Assembly: GCF_005937185.1 (NCBI RefSeq)
Contig: NZ_VCNI01000002.1
Location: 1 to 64,000, forward strand
Reading direction: 5' to 3'
Length of the DNA: 64,000 bases
DNA from: Flagellimonas algicola
Lineage (GTDB): Bacteria; Bacteroidota; Bacteroidia; Flavobacteriales; Flavobacteriaceae
Part shown: in pieces, positions 63,052 through 64,000 of the stretch
How the letters are laid out: each line of letters starts with the position of its first letter
How positions within the stretch are numbered: the first letter of the stretch is position 1
Translations under genes and position numbers: made by a program
The notes under the pieces: model-generated
Told to the model about the DNA's origin: nothing
Database searches by the model: none
What the model saw: the letters and a program-made list of their open reading frames with translations, nothing else

Positions 63052-63081
63052 CAAAAGTACGGAATAAGGTCATTTTTCAAA
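63052..63081 (-). promoter_or_regulatory. Bacteroidota-type promoter of the act-cox operon
   Basis: Minus strand TTTG (63078-63081), 18 bases, then TACTTTTG (63052-63059). This is a good match to TTTG-N19-TAnnTTTG, one base short. The predicted start lies near 63045, leaving a leader of about 80 bases before actA. Confidence 0.55.
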
Positions 63082-63158
63082 ATGTTAAGGGATCTATAAT
63101 ATCTAATTTATAACTATTCTAAATAAGTTGAAAGTAGATGTAATAATCCCTAAAAAAT

Positions 63159-63166
63159 TACATTTG
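63159..63166 (+). promoter_or_regulatory. Candidate -7 box of the SPOR gene
   Basis: TACATTTG fits TAnnTTTG, 34 bases before the ATG at 63200; no clear -33 element. It supports the internal ATG as the true start. Confidence 0.4.
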
Positions 63167-63199
63167 TACAAGGACGAATCCGATAAGCTTGAAAATAAC

Positions 63200-63571
63200 A
63201 TGAAAACTTATGCTTTAGCACTGATTTTGATTGGTTTGACTTATAACCTATCTGCCCAAGAAGGACAGGTTGTGATCGATCAGGATCCAAGGATTGACGA
63301 ATTGATGAAGCTTTACGCCCAAGTAAATTCCAAAGCTGATTATTACCAAATCCAAGTGGGCTTTGGAAGCTATCAAAAGGCACAAAACCTGAAATCAAAA
63401 ATAGATATTGATTTTCCCGGGTGGTATTCCAAAATTGAGTTTGAATCCCCGACCTATCGAGTTCGGCTGGGAAAGTTTAAGACAAAATTGGAAGCCGAGC
63501 GCAAATATCTGGAAGTTCGGAAAAAGTATCCGGATGCGATGCTCTTAAAACCTGAAAGTAGTTCTAGGTAA
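63200..63571 (+). CDS. SPOR-domain periplasmic protein
   Basis: 123 aa from the ATG at 63200; an in-frame extension to 63128 starts with TTG and precedes the signal peptide. Signal peptide MKTYALALILIGLTYNLSAQ, then a short linker, then a SPOR domain (about 47-120: YYQIQVGFGSYQKAQNLKSKI, YRVRLGKFKTKLEAERKYLEVRKKYPDAML). SPOR domains bind denuded septal peptidoglycan, so a cell-division or envelope role is likely. It is divergent from the act operon; heptamer array D starts right after its stop. Confidence 0.88.
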   Translation: MKTYALALILIGLTYNLSAQEGQVVIDQDPRIDELMKLYAQVNSKADYYQIQVGFGSYQKAQNLKSKIDIDFPGWYSKIEFESPTYRVRLGKFKTKLEAERKYLEVRKKYPDAMLLKPESSSR

Positions 63572-64000
63572 ATTTAAGTGCAAGAATCAAGTTCAAACTC
63601 AAGCTCAACATATTGGATTCAAGAGCCAAGATTCAAGACTGAAAATTCCAATTTACAAGCACCAAATTCTAACTTGCTGGGTAGATTAGATAAGTTCAAG
63701 CTCAAAATTCAAGTTCAAAACTCAGGAACCAAGACTAAAGACTAAAGACTCAAGACTTAAAGGTTCCACGTTCTAAATTACCAGTACCAAGCTCCAAATC
63801 CCAACTTACCGTAATCAATTTTTCATTTTCAATTTTTAATTCCTTCAACACACCAAGCACCAAGCACCAAGCACCAAGCACCAAGCACCAAGCACCAAGC
63901 ACCAAGCACCAAGCACCAAGCACCAAGCACCAAGCACCAAGCACCAAGCACCAAGCACCAAGCACCAAGCACCAAGCACAAAAAAAATCCCGCCGAAGCG
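63572..64000. repeat. Heptamer array D: degenerate words then 18 perfect CACCAAG copies; 429-base gene-free end
   Basis: The left part (63575-63850) consists of related 7-base words such as CAAGACT, AAAGACT (63732-63752 region), TTCAAGA and AAGTTCA in near-constant phase. Positions 63851-63976 are 18 perfect tandem copies of CACCAAG, followed by a partial copy and an A-run. A repetitive frame (VLGAWCL) is open on the minus strand only because 7 bases repeated three times gives 7 codons. No gene or RNA was recognised; the last 14 bases are GC-rich. Confidence 0.88.

Noticed and set aside
62965..63054. N-terminal extension of ActA
   Set aside because: It precedes the signal peptide and overlaps the predicted transcription start; the ATG at 62964 fits better.
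63750..63968. Minus-strand open frame made of VLGAWCL repeats
   Set aside because: It is only the translation of the CACCAAG tandem array; 21 bases give seven codons without stops. No start context, no homology-like features.
63851..63976. CRISPR array
   Set aside because: Repeats are 7 bases and directly adjacent; no spacers and no cas genes anywhere in the window.
1..64000. tRNA, rRNA, insertion sequences, integrases or phage genes
   Set aside because: None recognised by eye on either strand; a tRNA or covariance-model search was not possible, so a missed small RNA cannot be excluded.

Overview
The window reads as a chromosome segment of a member of the Bacteroidota, most likely a marine Flavobacteriaceae (Muricauda/Flagellimonas-like; the genus is inference). 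The evidence is a type IX secretion protein SprA (2365 aa), a PorP/SprF-type protein, an Alternative Complex III linked to a heme-copper oxidase, LytTR signalling, -7 boxes of the form TAnnTTTG, and moderate-to-low GC. No rRNA, tRNA, CRISPR, prophage or insertion sequence was recognised. Most genes lie on the minus strand.

Layout. 1-259: broken N-terminus of an exported Calx-beta-type protein, abruptly GC-rich. 415-5777 (minus): fabD, a gamma-carbonic-anhydrase-like protein, a LytTR regulator with its TPR histidine kinase, and a membrane-anchored unknown. 6007-12531: a VWA lipoprotein, a PorP/SprF protein, a double-Nfu_N NifU protein, dodecin, a YyaL/DUF255 protein and an MscS channel. 12528-13205: tsaB. 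13222-22723: an eight-gene MacAB/TolC-like exporter made of two copies of permease-permease-adaptor around one ATPase, ending in a TolC protein. 22838-28064: oxidase assembly and accessory genes (small CxxC membrane protein, DUF420, SCO, SCO-like, subunit IV, two subunits III, heme farnesyltransferase). 28186-31727: an accessory strip with an MBL-fold enzyme, an XRE regulator, an unknown, an AT-rich pentapeptide-repeat gene and an NTF2-like gene. 31838-43626: tonB, vanZ-like, gcvH, sprA, ruvA, maeB. 43735-51188: an MFS transporter, queG, an exported DUF4242 protein, an unusual DUF4242/cyclase-like/AraC regulator, cytochrome P450, ruvB and a GIN-domain protein. 51293-62964: one long operon actABCDEF-coxB-coxA. 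63200-63571: a SPOR-domain protein.

How the genes work together. The act-cox operon and the ctaB/coxC/SCO cluster 25 kb away together encode a quinol-to-oxygen chain: ACIII oxidises quinol, c-type hemes carry electrons, and the oxidase reduces O2, with heme and copper assembly factors supplied by the second cluster. SprA and the PorP/SprF protein belong to type IX secretion and gliding.

Most unusual signal. Four intergenic stretches (1369-1438, 29061-29410, 41187-41313, 63572-63976) are built from 7-base words. Some are perfect tandem copies (18 copies of CACCAAG at the right end). Others are strings of related words that drift gradually while the 7-base phase is kept. They abut or invade the ends of genes and have no recognised function. 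A second repeat type, a GC-rich palindrome, lies inside the reading frame of a small membrane protein at 23040-23090. A third is a hairpin pair flanking the NTF2-like gene.
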